Assembly (NCBI GenBank): GCA_903772945.1 | Contig: CAICTM010000181.1 | Coordinates: 33,941-97,940 of the forward strand | Length of the DNA stretch: 64,000 nt | Source of the DNA: Seminavis robusta | Taxonomy: Eukaryota > Bacillariophyta > Bacillariophyceae > Naviculales > Naviculaceae | Reading direction: 5' to 3' | Shown here: one piece after another, positions 9,677-21,405 of the stretch | Numbering within the stretch: position 1 is the stretch's first letter | Layout of the letters: each line of letters begins with the position of its first letter | Notes under the pieces: model-generated | Told to the model about the DNA's origin: nothing | Databases searched by the model: none | Seen by the model: the letters and a program-made list of their open reading frames with translations, nothing else | Made by a program: the position numbers and the translations under genes

Positions 9677-11495
9677 ATGAAGAAGGCAATTCTGTTTGTA
9701 TCGCTGCTTCTTGCTGAGCATGTGGCAGGCTTTCGCAGCTCCATGCTGCTGCCCAAGTTCCTGATCACTCAGCCTCAAAATCTGCATCCATCACAGTCCA
9801 AGACGCAGCTGTTCATGGTCTTTGACTTTTTCAAGGAGAAGACATCGGAAGGATTTGATCAGTTGAATCGATTGGCTGATGCTTCCTACAAAGGAGAACT
9901 GGGGAAAGGAATCTCAGATGTCGCTGCCTACACCACAGCCAGCAATATTGCCTTTGCCAATGGACTGGCAAGGAGTCGCATTCAGTTGCTCCAAAACCTG
10001 GAATCGTTGGCCACAGGAATGTCTCCAGAGGAATTGCTAGAGGATCTGCAAGATATCTTGCTGCAAGCGGATCTTGGAATTGCTGTTTCTGAAGAGGTAG
10101 TGGATGAAGTAAGGACCCTTCGGGCAGACTCGACAACGATGCTGACACAAGATGACCTCAGGAGTATTTTACGAGGCAAGCTGATCGAAGCATTGATTAC
10201 AGAAATACCTGGAGCAATGCAGTTCTCGGCAGATGATAACACTCCTACGGTGTTCTTTGTGATGGGGGCCAACGGTATGGGAAAGTGAGTATGACTTGGT
10301 TGTTTAGATGTGTCTGGAATGATACCAAACAATCTGCATCAAAAAGTTGCTGAAAAAGGTCTTTTTCTTCCCCGTCAAGGACAACAACTATTGGCAAGCT
10401 TGCTCACCGTCTCAAGACGGAAGGAAACCAAACTGTTTTGATGGCAGCTTGTGATACGTTTCGAGCTGGTGCAGTCGAGCAGTTGCAACAGTGGGCTGAA
10501 AGAGCTGATGTTGATATTTATGGCCCCTCGGAAGGCAAGAGCACGCCCAGTGCTGTTCTTTATGGAGCACTCGATAAAGCGTGCAAAGAAAACTACGATA
10601 CTGTCTTGGTTGATACATCTGGAAGGCTGAGCAACAATGATGCCCTGACTGCTGAATTAGCCAAGATGAAAAAGGTAATACAGAAACGTCTTTCAGTCGA
10701 AACAGGTAGCGATGGCAGCCCGATTCCAAACAAACAGGCACCACATGAGACCCTGCTTGTGTTAGGTATGCAAACAGCCTTGCACTCTTTGTTGATACTT
10801 GCTCAAAAGCATCGTAGTCAGAGCTTACTTCTTACATCATCATCATTGGCTTCACGTTTCTTGCTCACTTTTGGTCGAAGATGGTAAGTGCTGGCTCAGC
10901 TGTTTGTGGCTCTCTTTTTGACATTCTTTGCCATTGCAGTATCTCATCTATCGCTCAGCCGCGCAAGGACGGATGGCTTTGGATTCAGCTCGCGTATGGG
11001 ACGAGGAGATTGGTCTAAGTGGATTAATCCTGACGAAATTGGACGGTACTGCCCGCGGCGGTTCCGTCGTTGCCGTGTCCCGTGATCTGAGATTGCCTGT
11101 GAAGCTCATCGGAGTTGGAGAAGGACTTGATGACCTGAGAGATGTAAGTGGCTAAGTTTGCCAAACAAACAACCATCGCCATTGAAATTCCATTCGTTTG
11201 TAGCTAACTATTCCAATTTGTTCAGTTTGAACCTGAACGCTTTGTGGAGGGTCTGCTTGGTATTGGAGAAGCCGGTGGCAAACCTAGTTCCAACTCGAAC
11301 GAAGGGGCAATGCTAGCTGCGAGGCTAGACAACATGAGGCAAGAGCGAGACGAGAGAGCAAAGGTCATGGCCAAACAGCCTGTTGCCGCTGTCGCTGCTC
11401 CACCGCCTTCTATAGAAATGGATGACACTGGCAAAAGTCCTGCAAGGAGATCCAAACCGAAGAACAAGAAGAAAAAGAAGAAGGGCCGCAAATAA
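9677..11495 (+). CDS. cpFtsY: Plastid signal-recognition-particle receptor FtsY (SRP GTPase), with 3-nt micro-exon
   Basis: 483 residues from exons 9677-10284, 10380-10765, 10881-10883, 10959-11143 and 11226-11495. It is the membrane receptor for plastid SRP54 in thylakoid protein insertion. The N-terminus is a signal peptide (KKAILFVSLLLAEHVAG) followed by a transit peptide starting at Phe, the pattern for complex plastids. The helical N domain leads into the GTPase: G1 FFVMGANGMGKTTTIGKL, DTFRAGAVEQL, the VDTSGRL region, TKLDGTARGG and GVGEGLDDLRDFEP. The conserved LxxDAxxGQ-like box is rebuilt only if a 3-nt exon (ATG) is spliced between 10765 and 10959, giving LVLDAAQGRMALDSARVW with the same spacing as plant cpFtsY. 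The C-terminal tail is Lys-rich. Family assignment is very secure; the micro-exon rests on splice-site and alignment logic. Confidence 0.94.
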
Positions 11496-12088
11496 ATGCC
11501 GGTATAGATATCGTTATAATACAGTCGTAGCCCCAGCTAGCTAGCTAGAATACAGCTTCCAAATCAATAATTTTGTCTTTTGCAAGTGTATCGGTACCTT
11601 CCAGCCCTCTTGGCTTATTTTACAAAGCTACAGGAAGGCAATGTTGCTGGATCTGTTTGTTGGATAGACTACGATGTAACCAGAAAGTAATTCTCAAAAC
11701 AATAGCTAGCTAGTAGACTAAATACAATGACACTGAATTGAACAAGATCGGACATGGTATGGATGACACTGAATTGATCAGGATCAGACATGGTATGGAC
11801 TTTTGAAGCTCTGATGGACTCGACTCTGGCTAGACCCAGGTGGCACTCCCGTACAGGTAGGCCTTCCTGAGCAGGGGATTGCTATAGCATCGTGCAATCA
11901 AAAGGGGATCCTGTTTTTCCGAAATTGACTACGGCACTAAATGTGAGCTACTCAACTGCACGCAAAAGGAGACTAACATAAGTGGAAGTCACTATTGCTT
12001 TATGAAATGAGTGAGTGAGGCCTCTTCAAATATCTTTCAGAGAGGACAATTTCGGTCTGCCCTGACCCCAGAGAGTCTCCTCGTACTA
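11496..12088. other. Convergent 3' intergenic region
   Basis: 593 bp between the 3' ends of FtsY (+) and the alpha/beta hydrolase (-). It contains CTAGCTAG-type palindromes near 11539 and 11703 and a two-copy tandem repeat (annotated separately). No gene recognised. Confidence 0.5.
11728..11799. repeat. Two-copy 36-bp tandem repeat
   Basis: Units 11728-11763 and 11764-11799 both begin tgacactgaattga and end gacatggtatgga, with about three or four substitutions between them. It lies in the 3' intergenic region between convergent genes. Confidence 0.85.
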
Positions 12089-13978
12089 CTAGCTACCAGG
12101 CTTGGAACCAGCGGTAGCAGCAGTTGTTGTTGCCTCGGTTGTTTTTGATGCAGTGCCGCCATCGGCTGGACTTGGAGCACTATCCGCCTGCCCCAACATC
12201 TTGAACAGCGAAGCTTGAATAACACGTTGTCGTTCTTGTGTCATCCCCATTTCTTCATGATCAAATCCATCAGTAGATTCTTTCTTGTCTCCTCTTGTAC
12301 TACCTGATGGTTGTTTGGCTGTCCCATTAGACTTGGAATGCCGTTGCATTGCCCTAGATGACTTTCGATGATACATTTCTAGGGACGACAACGAAACAAA
12401 AAAGGTTAGCAAAGCAGAAAAAGAAAGTAGACGATTTATCAGTTGGAATGGAATGACTTGCCAAAATACCATGGCGGGCACATGAGATTCATTGACGGAG
12501 GTACCGGCAGGGCCCACTGTCGAAAGGCAGGAAGAAGAAGGAAGCAAATACCAAAACAATGAGATTAGAGGTTTTGTCAAGCTTTGCATTCAGGCTCACT
12601 CGAGACCAGTCAACTTACAATATTTGGAATCTGCAGGCACGTTTGTAAGAAGATGGAAGCTGAATCGAACATGAACTTTGGCCTGGGTGAATTGTGATCG
12701 CCTTCCACGATGATGAGGTTTTTGTCGCCTGCGTACTTTTCGTATATTGCTTCCGAGTGGTGCTTTTTGATGAAATCGTCATGTTCACCAGCCACAAATA
12801 GAGCCGGAATGAAGCATTTGTCTGAGTGTGCAATGGGCGAGATGTGCTTGATATTGAATCCGGCCTGTTTCTTTACAGAGCCTTGGATCATTCGTAAAGC
12901 CACACTGACTACAAAGTTTGGCACAATGATGCCTTGATCTCTACCCTTTTCCACCATTTCTTCGGCCAATTGTGACAAATCTGCAAAGGACGAGTCCAGA
13001 ATCATACAAGCAATGCTTGGATCGCGATCGCCAAACATAAGGGCCGTTGCAGCTCCCATCGATCTCCCCCACAAGGCAATCGTCGAAACGACATTGGTAG
13101 CACGTAGATGTGCCACAATACATGACAGGTCCTCTCGTTCATAATATCCAAGGCTGACGTACTCCCCGTCTGATTTGCCAGATCCGGCAAAGTCAAACGC
13201 GAAAACTGCCAGACCAAGGGACAATAGATAGGAAAGCTGAGGAATAACTTCCACTCTTGCAGAAGAGTTTCCGTGCATGTAGATAATGACAGGAATGCGG
13301 TCCGTGGCTCTTTCCACGGGCTCCCAATGAGAACATTCTAAATTGTACCCACGCTTTGTTCTCAGTGTAAAGTCTGTTCTGGTGAATCTTTTTCCACAGA
13401 AATTAAACGCCGGTGGACCCAAAGCTTCCATCTTTTTGGTTTGTTTGGGGAAGAAGAAGGGTCAGACGACCAGAAAATCAAAACGAAGAGCGAAAAAATC
13501 GAGGACTCACCTTATAATCAGCCCTCGGCGGGCGAATAATGGCATTGACAAGTTCTTGATATCCCAATTTCGCCATTTGAACATAGCTGAGTTTTTTATT
13601 GGCTTGCTGTGCCTGCTGTTGTTGCGGCGTCGGGTTCATGTGTTGTCTTTTACGTCGATCTTCTTGTCCGTTGTCCGACAATGACGATCCCCTTCGGTGC
13701 TTGGCGCTCAGTGGTAGTGACTTGCCGTCTTCGTCTTCTTCTAGTTGCACTTCTGGCCGTTCGTCTCGTTCCTTCATGACCACCTCCATTCCTTCCTCCA
13801 CCACGAATTTTTGGCCTTGTTTCAGCTCTGTCTGTGTGTGTTTTGGCTGGCAATTCGCGGCTGCGGTCCCCACATTCAAGTATTTGTCTGCTTCTGGAGA
13901 TTCCAGGGTTACGCCGTTCTGGGTAACTGCTTCGTCGTGGAACTGTCGCTCCACCTCCTCCGAGACGGTGTTGCCCAT
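12089..13978 (-). CDS. Alpha/beta hydrolase (serine aminopeptidase S33 / ABHD17-like) with N-myristoylation signal
   Basis: 541 residues, exons 13978-13511, 13431-12619, 12516-12462 and 12378-12089. The N-terminus MGNTVSEE fits an N-myristoylation site, so membrane attachment is likely. A disordered, charged stretch with a short Gln run precedes the hydrolase core. The core shows the oxyanion-side strand IPVIIYMHGNSSAR, FDFAGSGKSDGEY, the nucleophile elbow LWGRSMGAATAL (Ser in G-R-S-M-G), an Asp in AGEHDDFIKKHH and the His in VEGDHNSPRP. The substrate is unknown; relatives include depalmitoylase-like and Bem46-like enzymes. The tail contains MGMTQERQRVIQASLFKML and an Ala/Thr-rich end. The last intron (12461-12379) keeps the frame only with a GC donor (G/GCAAGT). 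The gene is divergent from ESS2, 303 bp apart. Confidence 0.82.
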
Positions 13979-14281
13979 GGGTGGTTTGTGGCTTGGTCAG
14001 CTGCTCAAAGAACGAACGACAACCCGCCCTTTGTCAGTTACTTTCCCAAGAAAAGCAAGTCAAGAAGTAGTCGTTGTCCGTTTCTTCGAAGAAGCTTTCG
14101 CTGAAATGAGGTCCCGACTCCGAAATGGGATTGAAGGGGACCTTCGCTGTAACAAGACTAGCTAGCCACAGCATGCGTTAAAAATAGCCTAAAAATTAAA
14201 ATAAAATTTTAAACTTTATTTTGCTGCCGTGTTTTCTCGTCTCTCAACCATGCATGCTATCACACACACAAATTTACGACC
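13979..14281. promoter_or_regulatory. Shared divergent promoter region, hydrolase / ESS2
   Basis: 303 bp between opposite-facing start codons. It includes an AT-rich segment around 14180-14225. No specific site is assigned. Confidence 0.45.
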
Positions 14282-15643
14282 ATGACCACACAACAGCAAC
14301 AACAGCAACAACAACACCGGCGTAGAGTAATCACTGAAGAAGAGTACACATCCACATTATCAAAGATAATCCAACGTGATTATTTCAGCGACCTTCCCGA
14401 GTTGCAGAAAAAGGCAGCCGTTCTGAATGGAAGCTTCATTGCCGCTGCCGATGGTAGCGACGAGTTGCAACGGGGTGAAGACGGTTTACCCATCAACGAA
14501 ATCGCATGTGGTAGCACTACGCAACCTTCAAAAAGGCAGACTGTCACAGAATTTCATAATCGCGTAACCAGTGAAGACAATGCCGAATTTGAGCGCAATC
14601 AAAAAGAAGAAATCAAGGCTTACCGAGAAAAACTAGAAGAACTGTTTCGACCAAACCAATTCTTGCTTTTGGAAGGAAGCAGTAACGACGGTGTAGACGA
14701 CAATCAGAAGCTGCTTCCTCCCCCACCTGGATCTTTAGCTTTGTCTGACGAGACCAAGCAGCACCCGCTATCAAACAATGGTCTCTTTGGATTACCAGCT
14801 CCTACATTTAGTTCTGGAAACGCTACAATGAGAAGTGGAAATAGCTTGCCAATTTGCTCCGACGAGCAAGAGAGCCGCCAGTTGATGCCACCTCCACCCA
14901 AGAAACAAAAGGTTCATTCTGCAGTTGTCGATGTTTCCAATAAGGAAAAGAGAATTGTGCCGTCGCAAACGAGGTTTGCTCCTGTAACAACCAGCATACA
15001 AAGGCAATCAACAAATCCCTTCCGTTCGTCTGTGCTTTCTAGAAGAAGGCAGTCGCTGGAATCTGATTCAGCCTACTCGACCGATGCAAGCACCGATATC
15101 GATTCTGAAAGTGTCAGCATTGCAGCGGGACGGAAACAGCATCTAATGCGGAAAAGGAGGGAAGCTCACACTCTTGTGAACACGACACCACTTCTCACAC
15201 CAGGGACAATAACTCAGTCAGACGACGTTGGAAAATCTGATCGAGGCAAACACTTTCGAATCATCACGTTTGGTACAGTGGCGGGTGAACCTGTCGAGGT
15301 TCAGTCTTTGGAAAGAAGCAATGCCATGTCAACAGAACCTGCGTCTGGCTTTGTTTTTGCGAAGTATGACGGAGCTAGGGCAGACGAAGCACAGAGATTG
15401 ATGGAGCACAGAATTGCGAGAGGTAAAGTGGGAAGCGCCGACTCTGTTACATCCAGCTCCAGCTCTACGAGAGTAAGCAGAAGTAGCAGTCGCAAATCAA
15501 AGGGGAGCTCGCATCGGAAACGAATGGCTACATCTCACCTGTCTAGCCGAGGAAAGCGCGATCTTTCTTCTTTCAGCCCAGCTGCTGTATCTTTGCTTTC
15601 CCGAACGTCAAAGGGCCGCATCAAGACTCGAACGACTTGGTGA
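14282..15643 (+). CDS. ESS2: ESS2/DGCR14-like nuclear spliceosome-associated protein
   Basis: Single exon, 453 residues. Recognisable features of the ES2/DGCR14 (Bis1) family are the N-terminal ITEEEYTSTLSKIIQRDYF and DLPELQKK, then TEFHNRVTSEDNAEFERNQ, and near the C-terminus SSFSPAAVSLL, which corresponds to the LSPAAQxL segment. The centre contains FRIITFGTVAGEPVEV and FVFAKYDGARADEAQRLMEH, matching the family's Trp/Gly-rich and PxRE-like stretches loosely. The family associates with the C-complex spliceosome in the nucleus. A poly-Gln run follows the start codon, and a Ser/Arg/Lys-rich tract lies at about 390-420. The 3' end faces the Nup155 gene with 96 bp between stop codons. Confidence 0.82.
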   Translation: MTTQQQQQQQQHRRRVITEEEYTSTLSKIIQRDYFSDLPELQKKAAVLNGSFIAAADGSDELQRGEDGLPINEIACGSTTQPSKRQTVTEFHNRVTSEDNAEFERNQKEEIKAYREKLEELFRPNQFLLLEGSSNDGVDDNQKLLPPPPGSLALSDETKQHPLSNNGLFGLPAPTFSSGNATMRSGNSLPICSDEQESRQLMPPPPKKQKVHSAVVDVSNKEKRIVPSQTRFAPVTTSIQRQSTNPFRSSVLSRRRQSLESDSAYSTDASTDIDSESVSIAAGRKQHLMRKRREAHTLVNTTPLLTPGTITQSDDVGKSDRGKHFRIITFGTVAGEPVEVQSLERSNAMSTEPASGFVFAKYDGARADEAQRLMEHRIARGKVGSADSVTSSSSSTRVSRSSSRKSKGSSHRKRMATSHLSSRGKRDLSSFSPAAVSLLSRTSKGRIKTRTTW

Positions 15644-15739
15644 TGGCAACTATTCTTCTACTTCAACAATGACACGGCACTGCTTTCCGCTTTAGTTTGT
15701 CTTTGTCTTAATCTGGTTTCAATCATGTCCTCGTGCAAA

Positions 15740-18700
15740 TTAGTAGCGCGGGTCCATCATGCGAATTTCTTTCTCGACCTCTTCCAACGAGTGCTGCAAA
15801 TTGGAAACCCCTGCACGCTCCAACTCGTGTTTCCAAGTCCGGATTGACTCGTAGAGATTCGAAGAAAACACAGCTCTGGAGAGCTCTTCCTTCGACCTTT
15901 GGTCAGCAGCAGCCTTCGTCAACCAAATCTCGAGGACAACTAGAATGCCTCTGTACCTATCCAAATAATGTGCCCCATCGCCACCTGCAGCAGTCAGTCG
16001 TAACGCGTTTCGTTCTTGAGCATGCAGAGCTTCCCAACCGCGCAACACGTCCACATAGGGAACGCCAATTTCCAAGAAAATCTGAAGTGACCATCCTGGG
16101 TCCAAACGAACAGCCCCCTCGAGAGCAACTTCGCCATATTTGAGTCTCAATTCTGAACATTAGAAAGCGAGAAAGATTTGAGAATGATGGATTGGTCTGT
16201 CTTGTGAGTCTCGATAGCAGGGTTGATAAACGAACCTTCCAACTCGCGCAGCAGAGATTCGACCGGAACATACTTTGCCGCACCAGCAGTCAGGACCTCC
16301 CTTCCAAGACTAATCATCTTTTGTTCCAAAATTTGGGCCCATTTCCTACAGATCAAAGAAAACGAGCATGAGAGACAAGCGAGCCTACCCGGGATAAGGA
16401 ACGCAGTGTCTAGGTCGTACCCTTCCTCGAACAAAGGGATCGTTGATTCGGAAGTCCCTGTTACAAGCTCAACCAGGGGATCCTTCGAATACTCGGCATG
16501 GAACTGAATCAACCACTGTCGCAAGTCCTCGTTTCGTGTGGCAATTACGAAGATCCAACCGCAGAAAACATTTCTCCACATTGTCAAGACATGAATGTTG
16601 TCGTCCGAACCGCATTGGGCCATCAACAGGACACAAATATGAGACAGGCCATGTTTACTGGCAACGTCAAACAAGCGACTCGCGTCCACCAGATTGAAGC
16701 TCAACTCTTCCCTCTCATCGAATTGTTCAGTTGTCTGCCGCGACAACTCCTCAAGGATTCGACTTTGAAGCTTTCCCATGTCGAACCAATCGCGGGCCTG
16801 ATCCCTTTTTTGTGTGAATTCGTTCTGCACGTGGTAGAAATTCCCTCGATTCCCCTGACTTCCTGCTGCACTTTCATACGCACCGAAAGCTCTGGTTAGA
16901 CTTTCAAGGCGCTTTGCCAGAGGCGTGGGCTTTGTGTTGTCGGTGCCGTCTTGAAACGCTATGTTCCCGGCCTCGGATAACCGACCGAATTCGGTGTAGT
17001 AGGAATAGAGTAGATCACGATTGTTCAGGGACAACCACTCTTCAAGAGCGTTGCTTCGAACCTTGATCAGAGTTTCGCTGTGTCCACTCTCGGCCACAAC
17101 CCCAAACAACTCGTGAAGGAACTCTTTGTCTGTCTCCGAGGCGCACCTGGAGAGCATTTGGACTCCGAGGGCATAATCCCCAGGATTTTTTAGAGCCATT
17201 GTGATGTGGTAGAAGATCAGCGACCGGCAGGTTGTTATGGCATCTTTGGAAGTTACATTTTTGCCCAGTACTTTTGGTGTTGACCCGTTGGTTGCCTCGG
17301 GCCTCTTGTGATGGTAAAGTTCGCTCTCCCAGGCAAGTTTTCTTTTCACATGTCGGTCCCGTCGACCACCATTTGAAGCGGTGAAGTTCTTCGCGGTTTG
17401 CAAGCAAACGTCAACCAATGCGTCAACTTGCCGCAAGCTCGCAAGCATCGCTGCAGCTTTTGCAACTGGACTCCCACCCGCCTGCGCCGACTGAACGACA
17501 ACGACATATCCGTCCTGCTCCTTTGTATGCAAAGAGTGACCACACACGAGGGCGCTGTTGTGCCAGTGCTTCGATGCTTCATAAAAATGTTTGGCTGCCT
17601 TGACCGTCAACTCAGTGTAGAGAGGCGACGTGGGATGCTGCGCCTTTGCACGCCGTCCAAAGCTAAGGCCCAAATAGGCATAGTAGGACCCAGGTGAAAA
17701 GAACAGGTAACTCTGAGTAGAGAATTCCGCTGCGAGATTGTCGGCTTCGTTGGAGGGAACCAACTGTTCTTGAGAAACCTCATCGGCAACAATAAGTTGA
17801 TTGACCAATTTGTCAATTCGATCTTGCCCGTCGCGTGACAGCGCCAACTGAGATACTGTCAGTCCATGTAGGTATCCCCATTCCACCTCCGGGAGCCCAC
17901 GGGTTTCGTGAGCTCTGACAAGCAAAGAGAATAACCGCAGGAGCTGATTAGACCGAGACACGAGTCGATACAGTGAATGAAGTTTCCTCTGCTCTGTGAG
18001 CCTTGCAATCCTGTCCTTCTCCTTGTCTGGAAGTTGGGCGTTGTTCGTGTTCTGCCATAGCTGGCTTTGGCGACTTTGGGCCTCTGTCATGGCCAGAGTC
18101 TGCAGCGTACCATCTTCCTCGATGTCCATCACGTGGCTCTGCTTTGTCAGGACTCCAGGAACAAATTCAATGGTTTCGCTGAACCATCGCTTCATTAGTT
18201 CAGCCATGGCGTTGACATCATTCTGAATCTGTGAGAGAGTGTGACCATCAAGTAGGAACTCAACTTTCGCTGGAGTCAATCGCCGCGTCGAGCTCCATTC
18301 GAGAACAACGGTGCGGCCTTCTGTCACAACCACAAGTGGCTTGTGCCACACAGGACGCAACAACCGAGCCACGACCTTGTTTATCCCGCACAAGAGAGAC
18401 GATGGCTCGAATGAGTACCCACTTGGAAGAAGCTGGTCCATCCCCGGGGCAGACTCTGGGATGAAACCAACATCCCCCGCTACAACATTTTTGAGGCTTG
18501 ACTTGTTCATCCGGAACAGAGCAGCCCGCTCTGCGAGTAGTTTCAAGTCGTTGTTTGCAGCCAATGACAAGCCTCCCATTCCAGAGGCCAACACGGCACA
18601 CATGGCAAAGCCTTCGGCATATCCATATCCCTTGAAGAAACTGGAAACGCATTCATCTGTTTCAACATTTTCCCCGGCAGAACGCAACGCCTTTTCGAAG

Positions 18701-21405
18701 GCACTCAAAACTGGAAGTATTGTGAGACTTTCCTGCAGAGAACGATACAAACGAGATCGTAAGACAATCTGTTGGAACTTACCAGAACTGAACTGGAAAT
18801 AGTGCAGCCCTCCAGCATTCATCACAACCATTTGTTTTTTAGGCAGCAAGTGTTGAATTGAGAGTTGATTCAGGGGAGCAACCGCTGGTTGCAGTAGCCA
18901 TGGGTTCAACCTCGGCGACTTCAATTGTGAAGAACTAGGCTTCTCCCTTGATGGCATATCAGCGGAAGAGAGACTGAAGCCACCAACACCACGCCTGTTA
19001 GAGATGCGGAAACGCCGTGGCACGGCCCTTGATAACTGTGTTGCTCCCGATATCGTGTTCTGGAAGGGAATGGTACTACGCAGCGGTCGAGAGAGGATTA
19101 ATGAAGGGATGACGTTCATCGCCACCATCAAGGCTGACGAAGTTAGACTGACATTCCTTCTCAACGCAACTTCACCACTTTGCTTCGCATCCTGAGCCTT
19201 CTTGGAGCTGCGGGATGCCCGACTCTCGCCAGGGACAAACTCTGGAACCAAGCCTACGCTCAATTCGGTGTCCGTAGGCGTTCGCGAATGCAGCGCAAGC
19301 TTTAGGACATGGCTGTCCAATGGTGCTAGCTGTGCAATGTCTGACACGATGCCGCCAGGGAGAGACGCTCCACTATCATCAGCCGACGGGCGCTGTCCCA
19401 GGGGGAGCGACAAGGTCTCACTAACACCTCCTGCAGGCACAGTCTTGATGATTCCGCCTGTGGTTGTCGTACTTTTCCGGAGAACAAAGTCAGAAGACAT
19501 TGCAACGACTTGGTCACCAAATGAGTCTTCGGGTGTCCCCTGGTGGGACCTAGACTGCTGATTTTTAGTTTTCCGAATAGCGAGCACCGTGGATCCATCG
19601 CCCCAGAAACTCGCGTCCACGTTTGGCAATTTTCCCGATAGTCCAACTCTGGGGACGAATCCTCCCATGGCCAAGCGCTGGTCACCATCCATGGCAATAA
19701 CCATGTCCTGGGAGCGATCGCTGGGAACAAGAGGTGGGGGGGCTCGGATGTGACACAAGGTTAGCTTGCCCGTCGCCATGGTGAGAGCGGTGCTTCTGGG
19801 GGGACCCGAATTCAACGCGTGTGAAGACAGGGACGAGATGTAATACCGGAGCCCGCCACGAGTTACTGCAATGAGGGTAATCTTCGAGCTCTCTTTCTGT
19901 GGGACCACATGCAGCGAGATTGGAACCAGAACATTCGCTGCGCTCTCCCCCAACTTGGAAAGTGAAAGAATTTGTCTTGCTCCGTCCATGCCGCCAACTC
20001 CGTGAGGGGCAGATGAACCAAACGCAATTTCGCTAGATGGCGGGTTTATGCGTTGCCGTGCTACAGCATCCAGGTACAATCGTGCCACTTCAGGCGTGTT
20101 CATGACAGCGAGTAGCTTGGCAGGGTTGTTTTGGTCTTTGCTCTTCAAGCTAAAAGCACAGATCCATCCTTTGCTCCCGAGGGTATAAAGACACGATCGT
20201 TCCTCGCACACCAGCATCTTGACAATACTTCCCCCCTTGGACGGAGATTTGCCCGCCCCCAGGACGAGAGATGTCGCCTTGGTAAGAAATTCTGGGACCA
20301 AGGCGCTCACTGAAGCTGGTATTTGCTTTGAATGATTGAGCTTTCGGCACTTCCTGGGCCGTTGTCCCGAGCTGGAGCGCCCAGGGAGAATAGCAGATAG
20401 AGCTCTCTTTCCATTAGCAAGGGCCCAATTGTTGAGCATCTTTTTACTTTCGTCTTTGATTGTCGGCGGGATAATTTCCCCATGGTCATAGAACTGTTCT
20501 AGCTGCTGATCAACAGTATTTGCCCTTGTTGCATTGAAACTTCCTCCCGAATGATTATTGATCGGGATTTCATAGGTCATTTCGTAAAGGCAACCATCTT
20601 CTCCACCCAAGAAAATCCGTCCATCAGAGGTCCCACAGACACTCAGCATTCGTACACGGTCTGTGGGAACATTAAAAAGAGTAGGCACAAGTCGCAATGA
20701 TCCATTCCGATGCATCAGAGCCTCTCCATTGTTGGTCCACTGGCTGTCATTGTCGCTAGGTTCAGCCAAGGCGCAGAGAATTGCTTCGTCGGCAGTTGTC
20801 ACCACCAGACACCATTTCACAGAAGGTCGAAAGACGCCCCGTTTCGGGCGAACAATTCCCACGCTCAACACACACTGTCCATTTGGCACTGTAAACGAAC
20901 AAAAGGCAGGTCCATCCCCAGAGGCACTATCCGCACAGGGCCAGACAAATAACTTGTCGTCAACTGTCATCCATGCCAACTCTGCCTCGGGCAAGAGGCC
21001 CATTAGGCTGGCAGTCCTCACATTTTGCAGCTGTTGTGCCATTAGAGCTGGGAGAGGTTCCGATCTTTCATGATGAAGAGTAACAGTTGGCGGCTGCCGT
21101 GGCGAGGGCGTTGAACCCAAGGGACTCGTCGTCAATCCAGGCACTATAGCGTTGGTGGTTGCAACAGGTATGCCTGGTGCAAGTAATCCAACAGTTGCAA
21201 TGGGAGGCGTGCTCGTTTGGGCATTGTCTGCGGAAGCAAAGTACTGATGACCACCCGTATCGGTAGCGCGAATCCGACCAAAAAGATCGGCATCATCGGC
21301 ATTCTCGTCTTCTCGCAAAGCAGCTAGGACGTCCTTCCCCGCGTCCTGCAGTGGCTGGAAGTCATCTTTCCAGTAGTCGCTAAGGATAGGCAACGACTTC
21401 ATCAT
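15740..21405 (-). CDS. NUP155: Nucleoporin Nup155/Nup170 (inner-ring scaffold)
   Basis: 1860 residues, exons 21405-16236 and 16152-15740. Nup155 is a beta-propeller plus alpha-solenoid scaffold of the nuclear-pore inner ring. The propeller shows AELAWMTVDDKLFVWP, VLSVGIVRPKRGVF and DRVRMLSVCGTSDGRIFLGG followed by EDGCLYEMTYE, diagnostic for this family. The solenoid is less conserved, but the last exon carries LDPGWSLQIFLEIGVPYVDV, matching the Nup155 C-terminus (LGWTYDTMLKIGVPYLEL in animals). Both exons belong to one gene: the 83-nt intron with donor GTTCGT and a pyrimidine-rich acceptor rejoins the frame as RELE-ELRLKYGEVALEG. The first ATG of the frame (21405) was taken as start; the frame stays open upstream to about 21513 without an ATG, so an upstream exon cannot be excluded. 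Confidence 0.9.

Noticed and set aside
10795-10883. Longer FtsY exon ending at 10883 and joined at 10940
   Set aside because: It would insert a hydrophobic stretch of about 30 residues and remove the conserved Asp-Ala of the GTPase motif.
13599-14165. 188-residue plus-strand ORF, rich in Cys and Ser
   Set aside because: Opposite strand of the hydrolase first exon and promoter; composition reflects the antisense of Gln/Ala codons.
16359-16401. Possible extra intron in Nup155 (gtaggctcgc...tgtag)
   Set aside because: Its length (43 nt) breaks the frame and is too short; the uninterrupted frame reads naturally into RKWAQILEQKMI.
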